Positions 18,256 to 26,389 of a DNA stretch of 64,000 nt are shown in pieces. The DNA lies in assembly GCF_016624945.1 (NCBI RefSeq), contig NZ_JACVUI010000001.1, positions 62,001 to 126,000 on the forward strand, read 5' to 3'. The stretch's first letter is position 1; each line of letters starts with the position of its first letter. The position numbers and the translations under genes were made by a program. The DNA comes from Acinetobacter sp. S54 (GTDB lineage Bacteria; Pseudomonadota; Gammaproteobacteria; Pseudomonadales; Moraxellaceae). A model generated the notes under the pieces. It did no database searches. It was not told the DNA's origin and saw only the letters and a list, made by a program, of their open reading frames with translations.

Positions 18256-18591
18256 ATGGTAACAGCGAATTTCGCCACACTGTCAGGGTTTGGTTTAATT
18301 GCACTTGCACTTGCTGTTGTTTTCTTCTCACCTTACCGTCGCTGGCTTGGTTTTATGTTGGCAGGCATGTTTTTTTGGGGACTTTTGGAAGTCGTCCGTT
18401 ATGGCGTACAAACACTTTTTGAGATGCCTGTCACCTATAGTTATTTAACCGCTTTAAGTCTGGCGATGGTTGCTGTTACCCTGGTGTTGTTAAGAGAAGA
18501 CCGTTTGGCGCAAAAGGCATTGGCAAATCGTCAATACATTGAGCATACACCTGTATACGAGGATGATCAGCAACAATGCTCAAGTCGCTAA
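18256..18591 (+). CDS. Small integral membrane protein, unknown function
   Basis: A 111-residue protein with three predicted hydrophobic segments: about residues 8-26 (LSGFGLIALALAVVFF), 30-47 (RWLGFMLAGMFFWGLLEVV) and 62-80 (YLTALSLAMVAVTLVLL). It has a hydrophilic C-terminal tail ending DDQQQCSSR. ATG 18256 is preceded by GGAGG at good spacing. No domain family was recognised. It stands alone, with a long structured upstream region and its own terminator, so it is probably a separately regulated gene. Confidence 0.8.
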   Translation: MVTANFATLSGFGLIALALAVVFFSPYRRWLGFMLAGMFFWGLLEVVRYGVQTLFEMPVTYSYLTALSLAMVAVTLVLLREDRLAQKALANRQYIEHTPVYEDDQQQCSSR

Positions 18592-18613
18592 AATAGGCTA
18601 ATAGTTGAAATTA

Positions 18614-18640
18614 GAAAGCGTAGGTTATCCTGCGCTTTTT
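18614..18640 (+). terminator. Intrinsic terminator after the 111-aa membrane protein gene
   Basis: AAAGCG-T-AGG ... CCT-G-CGCTTT with a TTAT loop and a following T run (to 18640), 22 nt after the stop codon. Confidence 0.88.
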
Positions 18641-18744
18641 ACGTTTTATTATTTTTTGTAATACAAAGCTTTTATTTAAGTGCTTACATTTATGCTAGGA
18701 TGATCGCGTTTAGTTCCATAAGAATACGAATAGGCTTGAATGTC

Positions 18745-19224
18745 ATGAAACTTTCTGCTCTACCTGTTGTAAAGTTACCATTGGTTGATGTCAGCACAGA
18801 TCCTCTGGATTTGCTGGTAGTCGGTTTGGCTCTGCGTATGAAACAACTGGCACGTACCAGTCCCAAATTTATTGAAATGACACATGATCGTGCGTTTCGT
18901 ATCCAGATTGGTACAGATTTAGGCTTTGCACGTCAGATTATTGTCAATCATGGCCAAATTGAAACAGTGGCAGGTAGTCCAGAGCAGGCCGACTTTATTT
19001 TACAATTTGCTGATAGTGAGCAAGCGGTAAAAACCTTGATGAAAGGCGATCCGACAGCTTTTATGACGGGTATGCAAAACGGTAGCATTAAAATGGAAGG
19101 TGATTTTGGCTTACTGGTTTGGTTTAATCAGGCAGCTAAATTGATTCCGCCAAAACTACCAAAACCAGTCAAAGAAAAGATTAAGCAAGCACGTTTGTTT
19201 ATTAAGCAAAAAACAGGTAAATAA
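18745..19224 (+). CDS. SCP2 sterol-binding-domain protein (UbiT/UbiJ-like lipid carrier)
   Basis: About 159 residues from ATG 18745 (MKLSALPVVKLP); the longer ORF from 18700 begins within promoter-like DNA. It carries an SCP2-type lipid-binding fold: FRIQIGTDLGFARQIIVNHGQIETVAG, then ADFILQFADSEQAVKTLMKGDPTAFMTGMQNGSIKMEGDF, the classic SCP2 core, and a basic helical C-terminus. Related proteins UbiT and UbiJ bind ubiquinone intermediates in E. coli. Which of these roles applies here is not decided by the sequence. It is followed by a hairpin that doubles as the ribosome binding site region of the next gene. Confidence 0.85.
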   Translation: MKLSALPVVKLPLVDVSTDPLDLLVVGLALRMKQLARTSPKFIEMTHDRAFRIQIGTDLGFARQIIVNHGQIETVAGSPEQADFILQFADSEQAVKTLMKGDPTAFMTGMQNGSIKMEGDFGLLVWFNQAAKLIPPKLPKPVKEKIKQARLFIKQKTGK

Positions 19225-19268
19225 AGTTATATAAGCTATTGAAATTAGCTAATTTATATGAAGAATAC

Positions 19269-19290
19269 CCCTTTTTTAGGGGTGTTTTTT
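19269..19290 (+). terminator. Intrinsic terminator that also carries the ribosome binding site of the next gene
   Basis: ACCCC and GGGGT flank a TTTTTTA loop, followed by GTTTTTT. The right arm AGGGG (19278-19282) is spaced 8 nt from ATG 19291, so the terminator stem of the SCP2 gene overlaps the Shine-Dalgarno of the lipoprotein gene. Confidence 0.75.
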
Positions 19291-19790
19291 ATGAGCAAAT
19301 TTTACCAATCGTATTGATAATGTCTTGTTTTACAGGTTGTGCAAGTATTATTTCTGGTTCAACCCAAACCATGACTATCAAAAGTGTACCTGACTCGGCT
19401 CAAATTAAAATTATAAATAAAAGTGGCGAAGCCGTTCATCAAGGTGAAACACCTTTAACAGTGACTTTAAAAAGAGGAGCTGGATATTTTAAGCCGCAAA
19501 GTTATACGGTAACCTTTAATAAAGCGGGCTATCAGGCCAAAACAGTACAAATTCAAGCGACCGTAAACGGCTGGTATTTTGGAAATATCTTATTAGGCGG
19601 CATTTTAGGTCTACTTGTCATCGATCCTGCCAAGGGTGCAATGTATCGACTTAATCCAAATGATGTGAATGTTGTTTTAGACCAAGAGCAAAGTTCGGAA
19701 GCTAACTCTACCCAAGCATTTACTGTGATTTTGAAACAGGCATTGCCTGAGTCTATTGCAGCACGTGCTGAGAAAATTGCGCAATTGTAG
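19291..19790 (+). CDS. PEGA-domain lipoprotein with an apparent 1-nt frameshift in the signal peptide
   Basis: ATG 19291 has a good AGGGG site 8 nt upstream but reads only MSKFYQSY and stops. The body of the gene is in the -1 frame. Adding one T to the TTTT run (19299-19302) would give MSKFLPIVLIMSCFTGCAS, a textbook lipoprotein signal with lipobox FTGC. The rest (SGSTQTMTIKSVPDSAQIKIINKSGE...GETPLTVTLKRG) is a PEGA-type domain, with a later hydrophobic stretch GWYFGNILLGGILGLLVIDP. Without the repair, only poor starts remain (TTG 19239 upstream of the terminator, or ATG 19320 inside the signal). Sequencing error, phase variation or true loss are all possible. Confidence 0.7.
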
Positions 19791-19813
19791 AGATAAAATT
19801 TATTTAGGATTTT

Positions 19814-19838
19814 CCATAGCTTGAGATGCAAGCTATGG
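19814..19838. terminator. Hairpin between convergent lipoprotein gene and dtd
   Basis: A perfect 10-bp stem CCATAGCTTG/CAAGCTATGG with a 5-nt loop, placed between the convergent stops at 19790 and 19846. T runs on both sides are short, so termination strength is uncertain. Confidence 0.65.
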
Positions 19839-19845
19839 AGTTTAA

Positions 19846-20286
19846 CTAGTCTACTTCTAGTTGAAAAGTCACAGGCCCGTCATTGATTAAATGCACTTTC
19901 ATATCTGCCGCAAAAATACCAGTTTGTACTGTGGGGAATTGGCTTTGCGCGTAGATAACGAGTTGTTCATACAGCTCTTTAGCCGTGTTTGGCGGCATAG
20001 CAGGGCCAAAATCTGGTCGTAAACCCTTTTGGGTTTGTGCCATTAGGGTAAATTGAGAGACGAGAAGTAATCCACCCTGTGCTTGCGATAAATTCCACCC
20101 CATTTTTCCATTTTCATCATCGAAAATGCGATATTTAATAATTTTATCAACAAGTTTTTGACCTTTTTCCAAAGTATCATCACGCCCCAGTCCTAAAAAA
20201 ACCAGTAGACCTTGTTGAATTTCACCTGTGATTTGTCCATCGACCACAACTTTGGCCTGTAAAACTCGCTGTATTAATGCCCGCAT
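19846..20286 (-). CDS. dtd: D-aminoacyl-tRNA deacylase
   Basis: Hydrolyses D-amino acids mischarged onto tRNA. It has 146 residues from ATG 20286, matching the family start MRALIQRVLQAKVVVDG; an in-frame ATG four codons earlier exists. Signature residues are present: LLVSQFTLMAQTQKG (SQFTL motif) and the Gly-Pro motif NDGPVTFQLEVD at the C-terminus. It is a stand-alone minus-strand gene convergent with the lipoprotein gene. Confidence 0.97.
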   Translation of the reverse strand: MRALIQRVLQAKVVVDGQITGEIQQGLLVFLGLGRDDTLEKGQKLVDKIIKYRIFDDENGKMGWNLSQAQGGLLLVSQFTLMAQTQKGLRPDFGPAMPPNTAKELYEQLVIYAQSQFPTVQTGIFAADMKVHLINDGPVTFQLEVD

Positions 20287-20448
20287 AAGGATGATCATTG
20301 ACTTAAAACACGATGATTTTAGCAGAAATTTTTTCTCTCAAAAAAATTCATGTTCCACTAAAGTGGCAATGCTTTATACAAAACCTTGCGATTTTAGCAA
20401 TTAAAATATGCTTTAATGCAATAAGCTTATTCTTAAACTGACACGTCT

Positions 20449-21657
20449 ATGTCATCAATTATTCATTCATTGCTGGATACAGATTTATATAAATTCACCA
20501 TGTTGCAAGTGGTATTACACAAGTTTCCGCAAACCCATAGTGTTTACCATTTCCGCTGTCGAAATCTACAAGATACGATTTATCCTCTAGCCGATATTTT
20601 GCCTGAATTAAATGAACAGTTAGATCATTTATGCACTTTAAAATTTAAGGATGACGAACTGCAATATTTGCGGAGTTTTCGGTTTATCAAAAGTGATTTT
20701 GTTGATTATCTGGAATTGTTTCAGCTTAAACGGCGATTTATTCAAACTGGGGTAGATGAAGAAGGTCGTCTGGATATTTGGGTCGAAGGTCCCATGGTTC
20801 AGGCAATGATGTTCGAAATTTTTGTATTGGCGATTGTCAATGAGCTGTATTTCCGCCGTATTCGTAGTGATGCCGTATTAGCTGAGGGTGAACGTCGTTT
20901 ACAAACCAAGCTTGAATTATTAAAACAGTATTCGTCGCAGCAAAATCCCAATGATCCGCCATTTCTGGTGTCAGATTTTGGTACTCGTCGTCGTTATAGT
21001 TTTGAATGGCAAAAGCATGTGATTGAGGAGTTTCATCAAGCTACTCCTAATATTTTCCGTGGGACCAGTAATGTTCTGCTTGCTAAAGAGTTGGGGATTA
21101 CGCCGATAGGAACCATGGCGCATGAGTTCTTACAGGCTTTTCAGGCATTAGATGTGCGTTTACGCGATTTTCAAAAAGCCGCACTGGAAATGTGGGTACA
21201 GGAATATCGTGGTGACTTGGGGATTGCATTGACTGATGTGGTGGGAATGGATGCTTTCCTACGTGATTTTGATTTGTATTTTGCCAAACTGTTTGATGGC
21301 CTGCGTCATGATAGTGGCGATCCTTATGAGTGGGGCGATAAAGCGTATGAGCATTATCGTCATCTTAAAATTGATACCAAGACTAAAATGCTTACCTTCA
21401 GTGATGGACTCAACTTGGAAAAGGCATGGGAATTGCATCAATACTTTAAGGATCGTTTTAAAGTCAGTTTTGGCATTGGAACCAACCTCACGAATGATAT
21501 GGGACAAACGCCACTCAATATTGTGTTGAAACTGGTGGAATGTAATGGCCAGTCGGTTGCAAAAATTTCCGATAGTCCAGGTAAGACCATGACAGATAAC
21601 GATACATTTTTGGCGTATTTACGTCAGGTTTTTGAAATTCCTGAAGAGGTTGAATGA
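20449..21657 (+). CDS. pncB: Nicotinate phosphoribosyltransferase
   Basis: Converts nicotinate and PRPP to nicotinate mononucleotide in NAD salvage. It has 402 residues. The N-terminus [15 protein letters not shown] is the family signature. [42 protein letters not shown] (with the regulatory histidine in AHE) and [14 protein letters not shown] follow in order. The C-terminal [10 protein letters not shown] binds phosphate. It is monocistronic, with an imperfect AT-rich inverted repeat after the stop (21668-21702). Confidence 0.97.
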   Translation: MSSIIHSLLDTDLYKFTMLQVVLHKFPQTHSVYHFRCRNLQDTIYPLADILPELNEQLDHLCTLKFKDDELQYLRSFRFIKSDFVDYLELFQLKRRFIQTGVDEEGRLDIWVEGPMVQAMMFEIFVLAIVNELYFRRIRSDAVLAEGERRLQTKLELLKQYSSQQNPNDPPFLVSDFGTRRRYSFEWQKHVIEEFHQATPNIFRGTSNVLLAKELGITPIGTMAHEFLQAFQALDVRLRDFQKAALEMWVQEYRGDLGIALTDVVGMDAFLRDFDLYFAKLFDGLRHDSGDPYEWGDKAYEHYRHLKIDTKTKMLTFSDGLNLEKAWELHQYFKDRFKVSFGIGTNLTNDMGQTPLNIVLKLVECNGQSVAKISDSPGKTMTDNDTFLAYLRQVFEIPEEVE

Positions 21658-21763
21658 TTTTATTTAGCTGATTTTCTGCTAAATATTGGTAAAAAATCAG
21701 CAAAACCATGAAAATGCTTATGTTAAGATCGACCTACTTATTAATGCAACGTGATGATTTGCA

Positions 21764-22612
21764 ATGACGGCACCTGAATTTAACTTTGGTTTACTAATAG
21801 AAGCAGAAGATTTAGTTCCTTATCTGGGACATGAATGTTTGCGCATAGTTGATTTGAGTCGTAGTTCAGTCTATGAACAACTTCATATTCCTCATGCGAT
21901 TCAGCTTAAACCCAAGCAATTGGTAGCACAGCATGATGAGGCGACAGGTGTTTTACCTTCAATGGAACAGCTTCAGCAATTAGTCCAATATTTAAATATT
22001 TCGCCTGAACATCATGTGGTGGTCTATGATGATGAAGGGGGGGCATGGGCCGGGCGTTTGATCTGGAATTTACACTGTATCGGTTTTACCAGAACCAGTT
22101 TGCTCAATGGTGGGATTCATGCATGGCTCGGTGCAGGTTTTCCAACCACTTCAGAGATTGAAAAAACACAGCCTGTTGAAAAACTGGTACAGGTTGATTT
22201 ATCGCAAGTTAATCAATATAAAATTGATTATGATGAATTGAGAAAACAGGTCGAAACGCAACATATCCAACTATGGGACTGTCGTACCACAGAAGAATAC
22301 ACAGGGTTACGTCTGGCGGCGCGACGCGGTGGTCACATTCCTGCTGCACTTCATTTTGAATGGAGTACTGCCCTTGATCGTCAAAATCATCTAAAATTGC
22401 ATCCGCTTGAACGTACCCGAAATCGATTGGAACAATTAGGCTTCCAATTGAACCAACCTGTAGTGGTATATTGCCAATCGCATCATCGTTCGGGTTTAGC
22501 TTATATCGTCGGTCGTTTACTACAGTGGCCGATTCGTGCTTATGATGGTGCATGGAGTGAATGGGGCAATCGCCTCGATAGTCCGATTATTACTGGAGAG
22601 AATCCACTTTGA
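21764..22612 (+). CDS. rhdA: Thiosulfate sulfurtransferase (rhodanese), RhdA type
   Basis: A two-domain rhodanese of 282 residues. The first, inactive domain holds [23 protein letters not shown] and [19 protein letters not shown]. The second holds the active-site loop CQSHHRS with the catalytic cysteine near residue 237. Azotobacter RhdA has the closely similar loop CQTHHR, and in Pseudomonas rhdA is also next to psd. It therefore probably transfers sulfane sulfur in the cytoplasm with the RhdA substrate range. The stop codon overlaps the TTG start of psd. Confidence 0.88.
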   Translation: MTAPEFNFGLLIEAEDLVPYLGHECLRIVDLSRSSVYEQLHIPHAIQLKPKQLVAQHDEATGVLPSMEQLQQLVQYLNISPEHHVVVYDDEGGAWAGRLIWNLHCIGFTRTSLLNGGIHAWLGAGFPTTSEIEKTQPVEKLVQVDLSQVNQYKIDYDELRKQVETQHIQLWDCRTTEEYTGLRLAARRGGHIPAALHFEWSTALDRQNHLKLHPLERTRNRLEQLGFQLNQPVVVYCQSHHRSGLAYIVGRLLQWPIRAYDGAWSEWGNRLDSPIITGENPL

Positions 22613-23460
22613 GTTTTACATCACGATTAAAAAAAGACTTATTTATTAAAGCTCAATCACTTGTTCCTCAGCATCAGCTCAGCCGCGTGGTGGGTAAAGT
22701 GGCTGCCAGTGAAAATGTGGTGGTCAGAACCGCAGTAATTCAAGCGTTCAAGGCGAAATATGGCATTGATCTTTCCATTGCAGAACAGGGAGATGCTTTA
22801 AAATATAAATCTTTTAACGAATTTTTTACTCGTGCGCTTAAAGATGGGGTGCGTGTAATCGATGCTTCACCTCAGAGTATTGTTTCACCTGCGGATGGGG
22901 CAATTTCGCAGATTGGGACGATTAAGGATGGTGATATTTTCCAAGCAAAGGGCCAAAGCTTTTCTGTCGAAAAATTAATTGGTGATCCGCAATTAGCAGA
23001 ACCATTTAAAGAGGGTCAGTTCGCGACAGTATATTTATCGCCAAGAGATTATCATCGGGTACACATGCCATTTTCTGGCACATTGACTGAAACGTTATAT
23101 GTGCCAGGTGAGTTATTTTCAGTGAATCAAATCACGGCTGAAAATATTCCTGGATTATTTGCTCGCAATGAACGTATGGTGTGTTTGTTTGATACAGAAC
23201 TAGGGCGCATGGCGGTGGTTTTGGTTGGCGCAATGATCGTAGCGGGTATCGAAACAGTAGCAACGGGTAAAGTTAAACCGACAGGCCGTTTAGAATTACA
23301 GCAACATGAGTTAAAACTGGAAAAAGGCGCTGAACTAGGACGTTTTTATTTAGGTTCAACAGCTGTGGTGTTATTTGAAAAAGACAAAATAGCTTGGGAA
23401 GAACAGTTTAAAGCGAATTCAGTGGTGGTAATGGGCGAAAAACTGGGACATTCGGTTTAG
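22609..23460 (+). CDS. psd: Phosphatidylserine decarboxylase proenzyme
   Basis: Makes phosphatidylethanolamine from phosphatidylserine at the inner membrane. It has 283 residues. The start is TTG 22609, which overlaps the rhdA stop (TTGA) and has GGAGAG about 9 nt upstream. Motifs are [25 protein letters not shown], and [10 protein letters not shown]. The autocatalytic cleavage site is LGST near residues 248-251, where the serine becomes the pyruvoyl group. The gene pair rhdA-psd appears translationally coupled. Confidence 0.96.
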   Translation: MSFTSRLKKDLFIKAQSLVPQHQLSRVVGKVAASENVVVRTAVIQAFKAKYGIDLSIAEQGDALKYKSFNEFFTRALKDGVRVIDASPQSIVSPADGAISQIGTIKDGDIFQAKGQSFSVEKLIGDPQLAEPFKEGQFATVYLSPRDYHRVHMPFSGTLTETLYVPGELFSVNQITAENIPGLFARNERMVCLFDTELGRMAVVLVGAMIVAGIETVATGKVKPTGRLELQQHELKLEKGAELGRFYLGSTAVVLFEKDKIAWEEQFKANSVVVMGEKLGHSV

Positions 23461-23728
23461 ATTTCAAAAATGCGCAGATATAATTTGACTCCATAAGTTA
23501 GTATATTTAATCGGCAGTCCAATTTTTTAGGGTTGATGATGAATGTTATGGTTTTCTGCGTTGATTTATTCATTGGATGTCATAATTTTCAGTGCATTAA
23601 AAGTTATTTAATAAGCAAAAATAATAAAGTGTTTTTATAAAATTTAGAGAATCAATAAAATTCAGAGATAAACCTAGTCATACGTTTAGAAATATATGTA
23701 AAGCATTTATATTCCTTAAAATTAATTT
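23461..23728. other. AT-rich gap with no recognisable gene
   Basis: 268 bp after psd. Very AT-rich, with no ORF of note, no clear hairpin with a T tract and no recognised RNA. Confidence 0.4.
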
Positions 23729-23956
23729 TTATTTCTTGTGATTTAGATATTTTTGGGTGATCGTTATTCTTATGGGCATAATAATATAAATCATACAAAA
23801 AACGATTATTGCACAAATAAAAAATTGATGAATAAACGGAGGCATTTGAGGCAATAAAATTGCAATGCTATGGTGCCAGAGTTTTGGAATCATTAAAGTT
23901 AGTGGGTAAATTGATATAAAAATACCCAAACTTTGTTTTAGCTTTGTGGCTGTCAT
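23729..23956 (-). CDS. Small two-helix membrane protein
   Basis: About 75 residues from ATG 23956 (MTATKLKQSLGIFISIYPLTLMIPKLWHH); a longer ORF back to 24049 would run through the terminator of the aldehyde dehydrogenase gene. Two hydrophobic helices: residues about 10-26 and 44-64 (FFICAIIVFCMIYIIMPI). The charged termini and spacing resemble small inner-membrane proteins that occur near monooxygenase or oxidoreductase genes in many proteobacteria; that resemblance is from memory and not a firm assignment. Function unknown. Confidence 0.6.
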   Translation of the reverse strand: MTATKLKQSLGIFISIYPLTLMIPKLWHHSIAILLPQMPPFIHQFFICAIIVFCMIYIIMPIRITITQKYLNHKK

Positions 23957-23991
23957 ATGTGAACCTGAATTTATATATTTTTTAAAGCAGA

Positions 23992-24021
23992 AAAACCAGA
24001 GAGAACTCTCTGGTTTTATTT
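23992..24021 (-). terminator. Intrinsic terminator after the aldehyde dehydrogenase gene
   Basis: AAAACCAGAG (23992-24001) pairs with CTCTGGTTTT (24008-24017). On the minus strand the A run becomes a T tract, directly after the stop at 24024. Confidence 0.88.
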
Positions 24022-24023
24022 GA

Positions 24024-25523
24024 TTATGCAGATGGGCCAAAAATATCATTGACTGCTTGCCAGTTAGTTAATGGTTTTAAACCAGAGGGGAACCGAATCG
24101 CTTTCATATGTCCAAATTCTTTAAGGGTATCGATGCAATGTTCCCGTCCAAAACCACTGTGTTTATTTCCACCAAATGGCATACCATGTGCACGTCGATT
24201 GTAAGTATTCATCAGTACCATACCAACATCTACCAGACGAGAAAGGCGTAATCCCTTTTCAATGTCTTGTGTATAAATACCGCATACGAGACCATATTCA
24301 GATTGATTGGCTAAAGCTGCAGCCTCTTCAAATGTGTCAAATGGTGTAATTGTTACGACGGGTCCAAAAATTTCCTCATTAAACAAGGCACTCGATGCCG
24401 GAACATCCACGAATAACGTGGGTTTAATATAAAAACCTTCTTTTAAATGTGCATCTATTGGTAATGCGGCTTGTGCAGCAATAGTAAGCCCTTCTTCAAT
24501 GCCTTTATCAATATAAGATTGAACACGCTGTTGATGAGCCTTACTAACCAGCGGTCCAACATGGGTCTCATTTAGCATTCCATCACCGACATTGAGTTGC
24601 TTCACGCCTTCCGCTAATTTTTCAACAAAACGATGATAAATGCCACGTTGCACGATCATACGAGACGAAGCCGTACATGATTCACCCTGATTAAAATAGC
24701 CTCCTTCTAGAGCATCGCGGATAACCCGTTCAAAATCCGCGTCATCAAAGACGACAAATGCATTTTTACCGCCTAATTCAAGGAGGGTAGGTGTAATGTT
24801 GGTTGAGGCGCTTTTTAAAATAGCGCTACCCGCTCGAGTTGATCCCGTAAAGCTAATTTTTTTTACAAGTGGATGACTTGAAAGTGCTTCACCTGCAACT
24901 ATACCCGTGCCAGGAACGACATTAACCACATTCGGGGGAAGAACTGTTTGCAGGAGTTCAACAATGTACATGGGTGTTAAAGGCGTTTGTTCACCAGGTT
25001 TGAGTACAACGGTATTACCAACTGCTAGAGCAGGAGCTAATTTACCAGCGGTATGGATAGGTGGCCAGTTAAACGGAATGATCGCTCCTACAACACCAAG
25101 AGGTTCTACAATAATAGACGTATACAAATGACCATGATCAATAAACCCGCCTGGAATTTTATCAACTAAACTGGCAAAGTAGCGGAATAATTCAATCAGC
25201 GCATTGACATCAAAATTACGGGCTTGAGAAAAAGGTTTTCCATTTTCCAATGTTTCAATACGGGCAATTTCATCGGCATGCGCTTCCAGTACGTCTGCAC
25301 ATTTTAAAAGTAACTTGCTACGTTCCTCTGCTGAACGATGTTTCCAGTCAGTTTCAAAGGCTTCATTTGCGGCTTCGATTGCTGCATCCATTTCGGCCTG
25401 ACCGCCCCCTTGAATAATAGCAATGACTTCACCAGTAGCCGGATTTTCGACAGTAAACTGGTCGTCAGGATTTTCTGATGACCACGCTGTTTTTTTCAAT
25501 AAATTGTTTGATAGAACTTTCAT
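24024..25523 (-). CDS. NAD(P)-dependent aldehyde dehydrogenase
   Basis: 499 residues of the ALDH superfamily. Visible motifs are GAIIPFNWPPIHTAGKLAPALAVGNTVVLKPGEQTPLT, FTGSTRAGSAI, the catalytic glutamate in LLELGGKNAFVV, the catalytic cysteine in FNQGESCTASSR and the C-terminal MPFGGNKHSGFGREHC. AAGG lies 9 nt before the start. A 25-bp palindrome sits just upstream, and a TetR-family gene precedes it on the same strand, so expression is probably induced by the aldehyde or its precursor through that repressor. The substrate cannot be predicted. Confidence 0.92.
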   Translation of the reverse strand: MKVLSNNLLKKTAWSSENPDDQFTVENPATGEVIAIIQGGGQAEMDAAIEAANEAFETDWKHRSAEERSKLLLKCADVLEAHADEIARIETLENGKPFSQARNFDVNALIELFRYFASLVDKIPGGFIDHGHLYTSIIVEPLGVVGAIIPFNWPPIHTAGKLAPALAVGNTVVLKPGEQTPLTPMYIVELLQTVLPPNVVNVVPGTGIVAGEALSSHPLVKKISFTGSTRAGSAILKSASTNITPTLLELGGKNAFVVFDDADFERVIRDALEGGYFNQGESCTASSRMIVQRGIYHRFVEKLAEGVKQLNVGDGMLNETHVGPLVSKAHQQRVQSYIDKGIEEGLTIAAQAALPIDAHLKEGFYIKPTLFVDVPASSALFNEEIFGPVVTITPFDTFEEAAALANQSEYGLVCGIYTQDIEKGLRLSRLVDVGMVLMNTYNRRAHGMPFGGNKHSGFGREHCIDTLKEFGHMKAIRFPSGLKPLTNWQAVNDIFGPSA

Positions 25524-25541
25524 AGGTTTTACCTTTTATTT

Positions 25542-25566
25542 ATTGCACTACACTGTGTAGTGCAAT
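25542..25566. promoter_or_regulatory. Palindromic operator upstream of the aldehyde dehydrogenase gene
   Basis: A perfect 25-bp palindrome: 12-bp arms ATTGCACTACAC and its complement around one central T. It begins 19 nt before the aldehyde dehydrogenase start and contains TGCACT ... AGTGCA half sites, which also occur twice upstream of the tetR gene. It is very likely the binding site of that TetR protein. Confidence 0.85.
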
Positions 25567-25586
25567 TTTTAAGAAAAATAATCAGC

Positions 25587-26180
25587 CTATGGCTGATAAC
25601 CATTTATAAAGCATTGAACGGCTGCTTGAACAACATGTTCTTTTCGTTGCATATCGGGTTCATCGGATAAAATAATTAAGCCTAACCCAATTAGCGGTTC
25701 ATTAATCATGCCGATGAATTGCTGTGTAGCAAGCCCAATATCATCTATTTTCAACAAATGGGAGTGTTTCATTTGAGTTAAATAATCAAAAATAGATTGA
25801 ATCATGGGCTCTTTTCCCAAGCGGTAAAAATTACGAGGTAAATCAGGAAAACGATCTCCTTCAACAATTACCAATTTGAGAAAAGAACGTACAATTGGAG
25901 GTGACCAGTAATTTGCAATAGCCATTCCCAAATTGAATAGTCCTTTAGAAGGGTTATGTTGAGCGTCATCATTTTGTTCTGGCCGATAAGGCTTTACATT
26001 TTTCCAGATATCAATAATGACAGCATTAAAAAGTTCCTCTTTACTGTCAAACTGATTATAAATTGTACGTCTGGCAACATTTGCAACGAGAGCCAATTCA
26101 TCCATACTTGTTGCTTCAAAACCCTGTTTTAAAAAGGTTTGTTTTGCAGCTTGAATAATTAGATCTCGTTTACTGGACAT
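25587..26180 (-). CDS. TetR-family transcriptional repressor of the aldehyde dehydrogenase unit
   Basis: 197 residues. The N-terminal DNA-binding domain has the TetR helix-turn-helix pattern (IIQAAKQTFLKQGFEATSMDELALVANVARRTIYNQFDSKEELF). The rest is a ligand-binding helical domain. It is 63 nt upstream of the aldehyde dehydrogenase gene on the same strand. Matching palindromes lie in front of both genes, which points to autorepression and control of the dehydrogenase. The inducer is unknown. Confidence 0.9.
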   Translation of the reverse strand: MSSKRDLIIQAAKQTFLKQGFEATSMDELALVANVARRTIYNQFDSKEELFNAVIIDIWKNVKPYRPEQNDDAQHNPSKGLFNLGMAIANYWSPPIVRSFLKLVIVEGDRFPDLPRNFYRLGKEPMIQSIFDYLTQMKHSHLLKIDDIGLATQQFIGMINEPLIGLGLIILSDEPDMQRKEHVVQAAVQCFINGYQP

Positions 26181-26208
26181 GTGAAGCGCCTCTAAAATAA
26201 GAATTTAA

Positions 26209-26228
26209 AATGCACTTATGAGTGCATT
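26209..26228. promoter_or_regulatory. Palindromic operator 2 upstream of tetR
   Basis: AATGCACT-TATG-AGTGCATT, a palindrome with a 4-nt centre, 28 nt before the tetR start. It shares TGCACT/AGTGCA half sites with the palindromes at 25542-25566 and 26271-26286. Confidence 0.75.
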
Positions 26229-26266
26229 TGTGGTTATATTAGCGCTAAAAAATAAATAAGCAACCC

Positions 26267-26290
26267 TTTTTGCACTTGGTAGTGCAAAAA
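26267..26290. promoter_or_regulatory. Palindromic operator 3 upstream of tetR
   Basis: TTTTTGCACT-TGGT-AGTGCAAAAA-type palindrome with core TGCACTTGGTAGTGCA at 26271-26286. It lies exactly 60 bp from operator 2, about six helical turns, so both sites face the same side of the DNA. Confidence 0.75.
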
Positions 26291-26389
26291 TGAATTGGTC
26301 ATTTATAGATTTATGGAGATTTAAACTAAGGATAAAAAAGTACATATGACTTTTTTTAAGGTGTAGATAAACGGTTATGTTTCGAGATT

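Noticed and set aside
21764-22612. Rhodanese active-site loop CQSHHRS looked abnormal
   Set aside because: It closely matches the CQTHHR loop of Azotobacter RhdA, and the rhdA-psd pairing is conserved, so it is normal for this subgroup.
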